Assembly (NCBI GenBank): GCA_963815665.1
Contig: CAWFHN010000013.1
Location: 496,001-560,000 of the forward strand
DNA: 64,000 nucleotides
DNA from: DASUPK01 sp963815665
GTDB lineage: Bacteria > Actinomycetota > Thermoleophilia > Solirubrobacterales > 70-9
Direction: 5' to 3'
Part shown: positions 27,012 to 35,382 of the stretch, piece after piece
Layout of the letters: each line of letters opens with the position of its first letter
How positions within the stretch are numbered: the first letter of the stretch is position 1
The notes under the pieces: generated by a model
The model's database searches: none
What the model saw: only the letters and a program-made list of their open reading frames with translations
Told to the model about the DNA's origin: nothing
Program-made: the position numbers and the translations under genes

Positions 27012-27716
27012 TCACCGAACCTGTGCGATCGCCGCCTCGACCTGGGCTAGGGAGGGGGATTCGATCAGCTGGCGAGTGCCGTTCGGCCCGCCCACCACGA
27101 CTGCGGGCTGTGCCGGGAACTGGCGGTCGGCCGCCAGCTTGTCGTCGTCATCCAGGGTCTGCTGCAGGTCATCGTCGTTCTGATCGTTCTGCCACTGCTC
27201 GACGTTGAAGTTGAGGATCGCGCGGGACACGTTGTTCAGGAACTCCTGAGTGGCGCCGCCCGTCTTCTTCGCCTCCTCCTGGTTGAAGTAGAAGAGCTCG
27301 ATGAACTGCCACTCGTAGTCCTGCTTGGCCGCGGCCACGGCGCCGAATGAAGCGAGCCCGAAGCCGGACTCGGTCATCGGGAAGTGGTGGAAGATCATCT
27401 GGATCTGCCCGGCGCGCACCGGCCCGCGGATCAGCGGCACCACCACGTTGCGATTCCAATCCGAGCAGGGATCGCACTGCAGGTCGCTGAAGACCTGGAC
27501 GGTCACCGGAGCGTCCCCTGGGCCGAGCCGCGCGCCGCTCTGCTGGATCCCCCCGAGCAGGCTCTGCGTCTCCTCCGCACCGGTGATCCTGACCTGCCCC
27601 TCGGTGCCCGTTCCGACAGAGAGGCTGACGATCGCGAAGCCGAGCAGGCCCACCACCAGTGCGAGGACGAGCAGCCCGACGAGCCGCGGGCGCCTCCGCG
27701 GGGACCCCTCGCTCAC
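27012..27716 (-). CDS. DsbA-like membrane-anchored thiol oxidoreductase
   Basis: 234 residues: a short basic N-terminus, one membrane anchor (about 11-33), then a thioredoxin-fold domain of the DsbA/Thioredoxin_4 type. The redox motif is CDPC in the segment VFSDLQCDPCSDWN (near residue 82), and the cis-Pro region is QPAVVVGGPNG near 208. FHHFPMTESGFGLASFGAVAAAKQ matches the helical insertion of this group. It should act outside the membrane in disulfide formation or reduction. Start is a GTG that overlaps the upstream stop (GTGA). Confidence 0.87.
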   Translation of the reverse strand: MSEGSPRRRPRLVGLLVLALVVGLLGFAIVSLSVGTGTEGQVRITGAEETQSLLGGIQQSGARLGPGDAPVTVQVFSDLQCDPCSDWNRNVVVPLIRGPVRAGQIQMIFHHFPMTESGFGLASFGAVAAAKQDYEWQFIELFYFNQEEAKKTGGATQEFLNNVSRAILNFNVEQWQNDQNDDDLQQTLDDDDKLAADRQFPAQPAVVVGGPNGTRQLIESPSLAQVEAAIAQVR

Positions 27717-27961
27717 CCCGCGACGGCCTTGTAGTAGCGAACGGCGAGCCCGGTGAGCAGCGTGCGGAGGCCCTCCTCGATCGGCGTCTCAGTCTCCGTC
27801 GCCCAGCCCCCCAGGCCGCGCGACTCGATCGCCTCGCTGCGCTCGACGACCTCTTCGACGAGGTCAGGGTGCTGATCGCAGAAGAACGCACCGATCGAAT
27901 ACAGGTCCGTCTCCATCAGGGACTGGATGAAGGGGTCGGTGCCGGGCTCTACCGAGGCCAT
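27713..27961 (-). CDS. Small hypothetical protein
   Basis: About 82 residues with no recognised family. It is mainly helical and acidic: FIQSLMETDLYSIGAFFCDQHPDLVEEVVERSEAIES. It has no signal peptide. Start choice is unsure: ATG 27961 is used, while GTG 27982 has a GAGGA directly against it, too close to serve as a ribosome binding site. It is coupled to the DsbA-like gene by a GTGA overlap, so a shared role is likely. Confidence 0.55.
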   Translation of the reverse strand: MASVEPGTDPFIQSLMETDLYSIGAFFCDQHPDLVEEVVERSEAIESRGLGGWATETETPIEEGLRTLLTGLAVRYYKAVAG

Positions 27962-28029
27962 GGCGGCATGGTAGTTGGGCACTCCTCAGCGCCCGATAAG
28001 GCGGCCGCCACGTGGATAGGGTGGCTGCG

Positions 28030-28791
28030 ATGGCATCGCGCGACGAGATCCTCTCCTTCTGCGACGGCCTGTTGGACGTCCGCTCCTTCGAGGACTACGG
28101 GCCCAATGGGCTCCAGGTCCCGGGCAAGGAAGAGGTGAGCAAGGTCGCGACCGGCGTGAGCGCGAACCTCGAGCTGCTCCGGGCGGCGGTCGATTCGGGG
28201 GCCGAGCTCGTGCTCACCCACCACGGCCTGCTCTGGGGATCCGAGCTGGAGGCGCTGTCCGTGCCGATGGCGGCCCGGCTCCGGGCCCTCCTCTGCGCCG
28301 AGGTGTCGCTGGCGGCCTATCACCTGCCCCTCGACGCCCACCCCGAGATAGGGAACAACGCTCTGCTCCGCGACGCCCTCGGCCTCGAGCTCGACGAGCG
28401 CCCGTTTGGCGAGGCGAAGGGCTCCGCGGTGGGTGCGATCGGGCGCGCCCCGGAGCCGATCGACGTGGCCGAGCTGGGCCGCCGGCTGACGGACGCCGTC
28501 GGCCGGGAGCCCCTCGTCTTCGATGCGGGGCCGGAGCGGATCTCGAGCGTCGGCATCGTCACCGGCGGCGGCGCCTTCGCGATCCACGAGGCCGGGCGGC
28601 TGGGACTCTCGGCGCTCATCACCGGCGAGCCGAGCGAGCCCGTGATGGGAGAGGCGCGCGAATACGGCGTCCACTTCCTGGCCGCCGGCCACTACGCCAC
28701 CGAGGTCTTCGGGATTCGCCGGCTCGGTGAGCTCGTCGCCGAGCGGTTCTCGGTGGAGCACGAGCTCATCGACGTGCCGAACCCTGTCTAG
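28030..28791 (+). CDS. Nif3-like dinuclear metal centre protein
   Basis: Member of the NIF3/YbgI/YqfO family, which forms hexameric toroids with two metal ions per subunit. Metal-ligand motifs are visible: LVLTHHGLLWG near residue 57, LPLDAHPEIGNN near 100, and the C-terminal FLAAGHYATEVFGIR. NGLQVPG near the N-terminus is also typical. The 253-residue length is normal for the short form without the PII-like insert. Biological function remains unsettled; some members are annotated as GTP cyclohydrolase type 2. ATG 28030 is preferred over GTG 28012; a -10-like TAGGGT seven bases ahead suggests a leaderless mRNA. Confidence 0.88.
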   Translation: MASRDEILSFCDGLLDVRSFEDYGPNGLQVPGKEEVSKVATGVSANLELLRAAVDSGAELVLTHHGLLWGSELEALSVPMAARLRALLCAEVSLAAYHLPLDAHPEIGNNALLRDALGLELDERPFGEAKGSAVGAIGRAPEPIDVAELGRRLTDAVGREPLVFDAGPERISSVGIVTGGGAFAIHEAGRLGLSALITGEPSEPVMGEAREYGVHFLAAGHYATEVFGIRRLGELVAERFSVEHELIDVPNPV

Positions 28792-28826
28792 GTGGTCAAT
28801 CTCCCCCGCAAACTGCGAAAAAATGA

Positions 28827-28854
28827 TTGACACGTCGCCCTGAAGCGATATATA
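28827..28854 (+). promoter_or_regulatory. Near-consensus housekeeping sigma promoter
   Basis: TTGACA (28827-28832), a 16-base spacer, then TATATA (28849-28854) in an AT-rich island unusual for this GC-rich window. Transcription would start near 28861 and give a leader of about 39 bases before the ATG at 28900. Confidence 0.75.
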
Positions 28855-28899
28855 TGCAGTCCCGCTTATTCGGCGTTCACGAGGAGAGGAGTGGCCTAT

Positions 28900-29076
28900 A
28901 TGTCCGTTCACCTGACGCCCACCGAGCTCGCGGATGAGATGCACATGAAGCGCCGCGATGTGCTCTCCAAGTGCATCGAGATGAATGTGCCCATCCTCAA
29001 GGGTCGGATCGACAAGACCCTCTTCGAGTCCTCGCTCAGGGTGTTCCAGTCCCAGAGCAAGCAGGCCACCGCTTAG
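28900..29076 (+). CDS. Small helix-turn-helix protein, 58 residues
   Basis: ATG 28900 is preceded by GGAGAGGAG eight bases upstream and by the strong promoter at 28827. The protein begins SVHLTPTELADEMHMKRRD, continues with VLSKCIEMNVPILKGRIDK, and ends in a polar tail. The pattern of two helices and a turn resembles the N-terminal IF2_N or excisionase-like fold, with the order LADEM..KRRDVLSKCIEMNVPI. No wing or catalytic residues are seen. It is probably a small DNA- or RNA-binding regulator that is highly expressed. Exact role unknown. Confidence 0.72.
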   Translation: MSVHLTPTELADEMHMKRRDVLSKCIEMNVPILKGRIDKTLFESSLRVFQSQSKQATA

Positions 29077-29129
29077 CCGGCCAGGGCGTCGGCTGGCTGC
29101 TCAGCCAGCCTCCTAATAGACTTCGGTGT

Positions 29130-30947
29130 ATGGAGACTGCGACCGTCGCGGCGACCGGTAGCGCCGCGGAGTCAGGCACGAACAGCAAGACCTGCGCGGA
29201 CCTGATGCCGCTCGCGGCGGAGCGCCACGCCGACCTCCCCGCGGTCACGTACAAGGACTCCTCGGGCCAGTGGGTCTCGAAGACCTATCGCGAGGTGGGT
29301 GAGATCGTCCGGCAGCTCGCGCTCGGCCTGATCGAGCTCGGGATCGAGAAGGGCGACAAGGTCTCGATCCTCGCCAACACCCGCCCGGAGTGGACCTACT
29401 TCGACTTTGCCGCGCTCAGCGTGGGCGCCACCGTGGTCCCGATCTACCAGACGAACTCCCCCGAGGAGTGTCAGTACGTGATCGAGAACTCCGACGCCAA
29501 GGCGGTAGTCGTCGAGGACTCGGAGCAGCTGGCCAAGGTCGACGAGATCCGCGAGCAGGTGCCCAAGCTCGAGCGGGTGATCCGCATGGAGGGCTCCGGC
29601 GGCGACGCCATCTCCATGGACGAGCTGATCGAGGCCGGCGCGGGCCGCTCCGATTCCGAGTGGGAGCAGCGCTGGCGGTCGGTCACGCCTGACGACATCT
29701 GCACCTTCATCTACACGTCCGGCACCACCGGCCCGCCCAAGGGCTGCGTGATCTCCCACGGCAACTACCGCTCGATGATCACGATGGCGCTGGACGAGAG
29801 CGTCCTCGACAGCGACACCACCGCCTACCTCTTCCTGCCCCTCGCGCACTCGTTCGCGCTGCTGATCCAGCTCCTGAGCTTCGACCTGGGCGGCAACATC
29901 GCCTACTGGGAGCGCGACCCGCTGAAGATCGTCCCCAACCTCGCCGAGGTCAAGCCGGATTACTTCCCGTCCGTCCCCCGCATCTTCGAGAAGATCTACA
30001 CGGCGGCGACCAGCGAGATGGAGAAGGCCGGCGGCCTCAAGAAGGCCGTCTTCAACTGGGCCATCGGGGTGGGCGAGAAGGTCCGCGAGCGCGAGCGCGC
30101 CGGCGAGCCGGTCGGCTGGCTGCTGCGCAAGCAGTACGAGATCGCCGACAAGCAGGTGCTCTCCAAGATCCGCGCCCTGTTCGGCGGCAACATCAAGAAC
30201 TGCGTCACCGGCGCCGCGCCGATCAATCCCGAGATCCTGCGCTTCTTCGACGCGGCGGGCGTCCTCATCCTCGAGGGCTGGGGCATGACCGAGACCTCGA
30301 CGGCCGCAACCGTCGCCCGGCCGGACGCGTTCAAGTTCGGCAAGGTCGGCAAGGCCTTCAAGGGCTGCGAGATCAGGATCGCCGGCGACGGCGAGATCCT
30401 GGTCAAGGGCCCGAACATCTTCCAGGGCTACTACAAGAACGAGGAGGCCACCAAGGAGACGCTCGAGGACGGCTGGCTGCACACCGGAGACATCGGCGAG
30501 CTCGACTCGGACGGCTACCTCTCGATCACCGGCCGCAAGAAGGACATCATCATCACCGCGGGCGGCAAGAACATCACCCCGGCGAACCTCGAGGCCGAGA
30601 TCAAGCAGAGCCCCTACGTCTCCCAGTGCGTGGTGATCGGCGATCGCCGGCCGTTCCTGGTCGCGCTGATCACGCTCGACATGGAGGAGTGCGAGAAACT
30701 CTGTGCGGAGAAGGGCTGGACGGCGGATCCCGCCGAGCTACGGCGCAACGAGGGGATGCGAGCCGTCATCCAGGAGCACCTCGACAAGATCAACGAGAAG
30801 TTCGCCCGAGTGGAGCAGGTGAAGAAGTTCGAGATCCTGCCGCACGACCTCTCCCAGGAGACCGGCGAGCTGACGCCGACGATGAAGGTCAAGCGGAACG
30901 TCGTCGCCGACAAGTTCGAGCAGGACGTCGACTCTCTCTACGCCTAG
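29130..30947 (+). CDS. Long-chain fatty-acid-CoA ligase (AMP-forming)
   Basis: Acyl-adenylate-forming enzyme that activates long-chain fatty acids. The AMP/P-loop motif YTSGTTGPPKG begins at residue 195, followed by FLPLAHSFA, GWGMTETST, DGWLHTGDIGELD and GRKKDIIITAGGKNITP, all typical of the FadD15/ACSL-like group. The 605-residue size fits. ATG 29130 is chosen over an upstream in-frame ATG that would overlap the small HTH gene; TAATAG at 29114-29119 may be its -10. It could load imported or scavenged lipids for beta-oxidation. Confidence 0.93.
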   Translation: METATVAATGSAAESGTNSKTCADLMPLAAERHADLPAVTYKDSSGQWVSKTYREVGEIVRQLALGLIELGIEKGDKVSILANTRPEWTYFDFAALSVGATVVPIYQTNSPEECQYVIENSDAKAVVVEDSEQLAKVDEIREQVPKLERVIRMEGSGGDAISMDELIEAGAGRSDSEWEQRWRSVTPDDICTFIYTSGTTGPPKGCVISHGNYRSMITMALDESVLDSDTTAYLFLPLAHSFALLIQLLSFDLGGNIAYWERDPLKIVPNLAEVKPDYFPSVPRIFEKIYTAATSEMEKAGGLKKAVFNWAIGVGEKVRERERAGEPVGWLLRKQYEIADKQVLSKIRALFGGNIKNCVTGAAPINPEILRFFDAAGVLILEGWGMTETSTAATVARPDAFKFGKVGKAFKGCEIRIAGDGEILVKGPNIFQGYYKNEEATKETLEDGWLHTGDIGELDSDGYLSITGRKKDIIITAGGKNITPANLEAEIKQSPYVSQCVVIGDRRPFLVALITLDMEECEKLCAEKGWTADPAELRRNEGMRAVIQEHLDKINEKFARVEQVKKFEILPHDLSQETGELTPTMKVKRNVVADKFEQDVDSLYA

Positions 30948-30951
30948 CTTC

Positions 30952-31920
30952 CTGGTCGCCCCCGATTCGTTCAAGGGGACTCTGAGCGCACGGGAGGTCG
31001 CGCACGCGATCGGCACGGGCCTCGGGCGCGGCGGTGCCGGCGCCGACCTCTGCCCGGCCGCCGACGGTGGCGAGGGGACGGCCGCGGTGCTGGTGTCCGC
31101 GATGGACGGCGAGCTGCGAACGGCGTCCGCGCACGATCCGATGGGCCGCCCCATCGAGGCCGAGTACGGACTGGTCCGCGACGGCTCGACGGCGATCGTC
31201 GAAGTCGCGGCCGCATCCGGCCTGGACCTGGTCGACGAGGACGAACGGGATCCCGAGCGGGCCGGCAGCGCCGGCACCGGCGAGCTGATCGCCGCGGCGG
31301 TCGGGGCCGGCGCCCGCCGCGTTCTCGTGGCCGCGGGCGGCAGCGCGACCACGGACGGCGGACGAGGCGCGATCGACGCCCTGGAGACAGCCGGGCTCCA
31401 GGGAGCCAAGCTCGAGGTCCTCTGCGACACATCGGTCCCCTTCGAGCTGGCGGCGGAGGTCTTCGCGCCCCAGAAGGGCGCCTCCCCCGATCAGGTCGAG
31501 AGGCTCACCTCGCGCCTGGTTGCGGAGGCGGGCGCGCTGCCGCGAGACCCACGCGGCCGGCCGATGACCGGCGCGGCGGGAGGCCTCTCGGGAGGTCTCT
31601 GGGCGGCGTTCGGCGCTCACCTCGTCCCCGGCGCCACCTTCGTTCTCGGCGTGCTGGGATTCGACCGGCGCCTGGAGGACGCCGACGCGGTGATCACCGG
31701 CGAGGGCCGGCTCGACGAGCAAAGCCGGGAGGGAAAGCTGACCGGCGAGGTCGCGCGCCGCTGCCACGCCGCCGGCGTCCCGCTGCACGCCATCGTCGGT
31801 CAGATCGCGATGGCGCCGGATGAGCTCGAGCGCCTGGGTCTCGCCTCGGTCGACGAGGCCGGCACCCCGGCCCGGATCGAGGCTGCGGCCGAGCGGATCG
31901 CCCGCCCTCCAGTGGACTGA
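30952..31920 (+). CDS. Glycerate kinase, non-canonical start
   Basis: Two-domain glycerate kinase (type I family) that phosphorylates D-glycerate. VAPDSFKGTLSA, PAADGGEGTAAVL, the AGGSATTDGGRG loop, GAAGGLSGGLWA and VITGEGRLDEQS are all family signatures. The conserved N-terminus VAPDSFKG has no ATG, GTG or TTG in frame ahead of it before a stop codon at 30883. The first ordinary start is GTG 31087, which would remove about 45 conserved residues. I therefore use CTG 30952; ACG 30940 is an alternative. The gene begins directly after the acyl-CoA ligase stop, so coupling by re-initiation is plausible. Confidence 0.8.
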   Translation: MVAPDSFKGTLSAREVAHAIGTGLGRGGAGADLCPAADGGEGTAAVLVSAMDGELRTASAHDPMGRPIEAEYGLVRDGSTAIVEVAAASGLDLVDEDERDPERAGSAGTGELIAAAVGAGARRVLVAAGGSATTDGGRGAIDALETAGLQGAKLEVLCDTSVPFELAAEVFAPQKGASPDQVERLTSRLVAEAGALPRDPRGRPMTGAAGGLSGGLWAAFGAHLVPGATFVLGVLGFDRRLEDADAVITGEGRLDEQSREGKLTGEVARRCHAAGVPLHAIVGQIAMAPDELERLGLASVDEAGTPARIEAAAERIARPPVD

Positions 31921-31959
31921 GTGAGCGGCGCCAGGGGATCAGGGCGTACCGTCTTGCGG

Positions 31960-32697
31960 ATGAGCGAGAAGCAGCGGGTCGCCCTCGTGACGGGCGCGAG
32001 CAGCGGCATCGGGGCGGCGACCGTCCGCTCCCTGGCGGCCGCCGGGTTCGACGTCGTGGCGGCGGCTCGGCGGGTGGAGAGGTGCGAGGAGCTGGCTCGA
32101 GAGGTCGGCGGCCGGGCCCTGCGGCTTGACGTGGCCGATCCCGGCTCGGTGGCGGAGCTCGAGGAGGCCCTCCCGGAGGTATCGGTCCTCGTCAACAACG
32201 CCGGCGGCGCGCACGGGCTCGAGCCGGTTGGCGAGGCGGACGAGGAGAACTGGCGCCGGATGTACGAGTCGAACGTGCTGGGCGTGATGAGGGTGACCAA
32301 GGCCCTCCTCCCCGCCCTCGAGCGCAGCGGCAACGGTCACGTCGTGGTCGTCGGCTCCGTGGCCGGCGTCGAGGTCTATCCCGGCGGAGGGGGATACACG
32401 GCGGCGAAGCACGCCGCCAACGCGGTGACCCGCACGCTCCGCCTCGAGCTGCTCGGCAAGCCGATTCGCGTCAGCGAGGTGGCCCCGGGGATGGTCGAGA
32501 CCGAGTTCTCCCTCGTCCGATTCGAGGGCGACCGGGAGAGGGCGGACAGGGTCTACGAGGGAACGAACCCGCTCAGCGGCGAAGAGGTCGCCGACGCGAT
32601 CGCCTACGTCGTCACCCGCCCCCCTCACGTGGACGTCGACTATCTGTCGATCAAGCCGACGGACCAGGCGACGGCGCGAGACGTGCACCGCCGCTAG
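31960..32697 (+). CDS. Short-chain dehydrogenase/reductase
   Basis: Classical SDR of 245 residues. NAD(P)-binding TGASSGIG is at residues 11-18, LVNNAGG follows, and the catalytic pair YTAAK is at residues 146-150, with the serine in VVVGSVAG upstream. Arg at the end of the second strand (AAARRVERC) suggests NADPH preference. It resembles the YdfG/serine-dehydrogenase-like branch (SEVAPGMVETEFSLVRF). I use ATG 31960; an in-frame GTG 31921 is possible. It shares its stop palindrome CTAG with the convergent patatin gene. Confidence 0.86.
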   Translation: MSEKQRVALVTGASSGIGAATVRSLAAAGFDVVAAARRVERCEELAREVGGRALRLDVADPGSVAELEEALPEVSVLVNNAGGAHGLEPVGEADEENWRRMYESNVLGVMRVTKALLPALERSGNGHVVVVGSVAGVEVYPGGGGYTAAKHAANAVTRTLRLELLGKPIRVSEVAPGMVETEFSLVRFEGDRERADRVYEGTNPLSGEEVADAIAYVVTRPPHVDVDYLSIKPTDQATARDVHRR

Positions 32698-33980
32698 CTG
32701 CTGTCCACCGCCTCCGCCTCGCCGGACTGGCGCAGCAGAGCGCCCGTGGTCTGCTCGAGGATGCGCCGCCAGGCGGAGATTCCCCTCTCCTCCTCCTCGA
32801 CCGTGTCGATGACGCGCCGCACACGGCGGGCGGAGATCTCGATCCCGTGGCGAGCGGCGACCTCCTTGTAGCGCTGGTAGTCGCGCGCCAGCCTGACCGT
32901 CACCGACTCGAAGCCGTGCTTGGCGATCTGGAGGCGGGCCGAGTAGTCGAGGATCGACGTCCCGAACATGAGCTCGTCATCGAGCTCGGGCTCGATCAGG
33001 ATGATGTCGACCTCCGGGAAGCGCTCCGTCCACGACTGAACCGCGAGGTGCAGGCGGGCGTGGGCGAGCAGCCGGAAGGCCTGGTTGCCGATCGCGGGCA
33101 TCCCCATGTCGGAGACGCGCCGCACTCTCGAGCCGAAGGCGGTCGGGATCCGCGTCTCGAAGTCGTTCACGTAGGGAACCAGCGGGTTGACCACCACGAT
33201 GAACTTGGCCCCGGCCTCGACGGCGACGTCCACGTTGGTCGTCGAGATGATCCCGCCGTCGATCAGCTGCCTGCCGCGGAGCTCGTAGGGTTCGTAGACG
33301 ATCGGCAGCGCCCCTGAGGCGGCAACGGCGCGCGAGATCGGCACGTTGTTCCACTCACCCTCGCCGAAGACGATCCGCTCGCAGGTGTCGAGGTCGGTGG
33401 CCGTGATGCGCAGCTCGGAGTCGAGGTCGCGGAAGTCGTTGGTGCGATCCGGGTCGGAGAGCACGTTCCGCACGTACTGCTCGATCCCCCGGTTGTGGTA
33501 GATCCCGGTCGGCAGGCCCTCGGCGAGGCCCATGACGATGTCGACCATCGAGATCTCGCCGATGTTCCCGGCCAGCCTGCGGACCGTGGCCGCTATGCGC
33601 AAGGGCAGCACGGCCATTCGCCCCGCGAAGCCCCTGTAGTTCGGGCGCAGCAGGGTGCGCAGCGACGCGTTCTCGATCGGCGAGGGCAGCGCCTTGTCGA
33701 GGACTCGGAACATCTCCTCGGGAGTGACGCCGTTGGCGACCATGCTGGCCACGAACGCCCCCGCGCTGGTGCCGACGTAGATGTCGAAGTCGTTGACGGT
33801 GCGGTTGACCGCCAGCAGGTCGAAGGCGCGGAGCGCGCCCATCTCGTAGACGCCGCCGGTGAACCCACCGCCGCCTAGGACCAAGGCAGTCTTGTCGCCC
33901 CGGCCGCGCCGCCTCCTCCCTCTGCTGCTGCCGCTGCGCGGTTTGCCGCCGGGGCCGTCGAACTGGACGACTTTCCCCAT
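32694..33980 (-). CDS. Patatin-like phospholipase
   Basis: 428-residue lipid acyl hydrolase with a Ser-Asp dyad. The oxyanion loop GGGGFTGGVYEMGAL lies at 36-50, the nucleophile serine is Ser72 in GTSAG, and the aspartate is in LIDGGI near 240. A very basic N-terminus (RGRRRRGRGDK) precedes the domain. The C-terminal third, with a long amphipathic region (YSARLQIAKHGFESVTVRLARDYQRYKEVAARHG in part), may contact membranes. No signal peptide, so probably cytoplasmic or membrane-associated. It diverges from the dacB-like gene. Confidence 0.88.
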   Translation of the reverse strand: MGKVVQFDGPGGKPRSGSSRGRRRRGRGDKTALVLGGGGFTGGVYEMGALRAFDLLAVNRTVNDFDIYVGTSAGAFVASMVANGVTPEEMFRVLDKALPSPIENASLRTLLRPNYRGFAGRMAVLPLRIAATVRRLAGNIGEISMVDIVMGLAEGLPTGIYHNRGIEQYVRNVLSDPDRTNDFRDLDSELRITATDLDTCERIVFGEGEWNNVPISRAVAASGALPIVYEPYELRGRQLIDGGIISTTNVDVAVEAGAKFIVVVNPLVPYVNDFETRIPTAFGSRVRRVSDMGMPAIGNQAFRLLAHARLHLAVQSWTERFPEVDIILIEPELDDELMFGTSILDYSARLQIAKHGFESVTVRLARDYQRYKEVAARHGIEISARRVRRVIDTVEEEERGISAWRRILEQTTGALLRQSGEAEAVDSS

Positions 33981-34052
33981 GGGACAGGCGATTATGGCAG
34001 CGGCCAGCCAGCGCTACCTTGCGGCCGCCGGGCTGTTCTAGGCAGGAGCGCG

Positions 34053-35339
34053 GTGTACCCGCGCGAACGGATGACCATGCTCAGGCACAGAGGGGCGATC
34101 GTGATCGCGCTGCTCGCGGCGGCGCTGGCCTTGCCCGCCGCCGCCGCTCATGCGCGCGGAACGGGCCCGGACAGGGCGTTCCGGACGCCGGTCGCCCACG
34201 GCGCGGCCGCCGCCCACACGGCGGTCTCGCGCGGCAAGCTCGTCGCCGGACTGAGGAAGCTCTTCCGCCATGTCGGCAAGAGCGGGACCTTCGTCTTCGA
34301 CCCGAGCACCAATCGCGTCCTCTTCGGCCGCAAGGGCGGGCGACGGCGGATCCTCGCCTCCAACTCCAAGCTCTTCACCACCTCGACCGCGCTGGCTCGG
34401 TTTCGGCCCGACGGCCGCCTGCACACCACCGCCTGGTCGAGCGACGTCATCAGCGACGGCATCTCCCAGGGCCTCTACCTGCGGGGCGGCGGGGACCCGA
34501 CGCTGACAAGCAGCGGCCTCAGCAAGCTGGCCGACCACGTCCACGCCGCGGGTGTCGTCTCCGTGCAGGGCCCTCTGCGCTACGACGACTCGTTTCTGGA
34601 TCCGGTGACGGGAATCCCCGAGCACGGCATCAGCACCGAGGGCGTCGGCACGCTCTCGGGACTCGAGCTGGACGGCGGCTCCCTGAACGATCCGGCCAAG
34701 ACCGCGGCGCAGCGCTTCGTGGAGGACCTGCGCAAGGAAGGGATCTCGATCGGCGGCAATGTCACTCCCGCGGTTGTCCCGGTTGGGGCGTTCCAGGTCG
34801 CCGACAACGCGTCGGAGACGATGGCCGACCTGGTCCGGGACACGAACGTCCCCTCGAACAACTACCTCGCCGAGATGCTGCTCAAGGACGTCGGCGCCCA
34901 GTTCGGGGGAAGCGGATCGACGGCTGGGGGCATCTCGGTGGTCAGGGATTTCGCCGCCAAGCAGGGCGCCAAGTTCAAGGGCGAGAACGGTTCAGGCCTG
35001 ACACGGCGCAACAGGGCCTCCCCCGCCTCCGTCGTCAAGCTGCTCGACTCGATGCTCGAGGACGACTCGCTCCGGGACGCCTGGGTCAACTCGCTCGCCG
35101 TCGCCGGCCGCACCGGCACCGTCGCCGACCGCATGCGAGGGACGGCGGCCGCCAAGCGATGCCATCTGAAGACCGGGACGCTCAACCGGGTGAGTGCCCT
35201 CTCGGGCTACTGCTTCCACGGTGGCAACGACCCGGCCCATGCTGTGATCTTCTCGCTGCTGATGAACAAGACGGACGTCAACCGCGCGCACCTGATCCAG
35301 GACCGGATGGCGGCCCTCATCGCCCGCTTCTCCCACTAG
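34053..35339 (+). CDS. dacB: D-alanyl-D-alanine carboxypeptidase/endopeptidase (PBP4, family S13)
   Basis: Penicillin-binding peptidase acting on peptidoglycan outside the membrane. A Sec signal peptide (HRGAIVIALLAAALALPAAAAHA) is followed by the S13 motifs: SxxK as SNSK at 103-106, SxN as SNN at 268-270, and KTG at 373-375. The GLYLRGGGDPTL motif is also typical. The 428-residue length is normal. GTG 34053 is chosen because AGGAG lies four bases ahead; ATGs at 34071 and 34077 are weaker. A hairpin terminator follows the gene. Confidence 0.92.
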   Translation: MYPRERMTMLRHRGAIVIALLAAALALPAAAAHARGTGPDRAFRTPVAHGAAAAHTAVSRGKLVAGLRKLFRHVGKSGTFVFDPSTNRVLFGRKGGRRRILASNSKLFTTSTALARFRPDGRLHTTAWSSDVISDGISQGLYLRGGGDPTLTSSGLSKLADHVHAAGVVSVQGPLRYDDSFLDPVTGIPEHGISTEGVGTLSGLELDGGSLNDPAKTAAQRFVEDLRKEGISIGGNVTPAVVPVGAFQVADNASETMADLVRDTNVPSNNYLAEMLLKDVGAQFGGSGSTAGGISVVRDFAAKQGAKFKGENGSGLTRRNRASPASVVKLLDSMLEDDSLRDAWVNSLAVAGRTGTVADRMRGTAAAKRCHLKTGTLNRVSALSGYCFHGGNDPAHAVIFSLLMNKTDVNRAHLIQDRMAALIARFSH

Positions 35340-35341
35340 AC

Positions 35342-35358
35342 CGGGCCTTCCCGGCCCG
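35342..35358. terminator. Hairpin between convergent dacB and PucR-type gene
   Basis: CGGGCC (35342-35347), five-base loop, GGCCCG (35353-35358), starting two bases after the dacB stop and 25 bases from the stop of the opposite gene. Likely a bidirectional terminator; no T-run. Confidence 0.5.
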
Positions 35359-35382
35359 CGCCGTCGGTGTCTCGCGCTCGAC

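Noticed and set aside
28012..28030. GTG 28012 as start of the Nif3-like gene
   Set aside because: No ribosome binding site, and the extra residues are not conserved; ATG 28030 with a leaderless-type -10 is preferred.
29172..30482. 436-residue minus-strand frame opposite the acyl-CoA ligase
   Set aside because: Shadow frame, low-complexity Leu/Asp/Gly-rich product, while the plus strand has all AMP-binding motifs.
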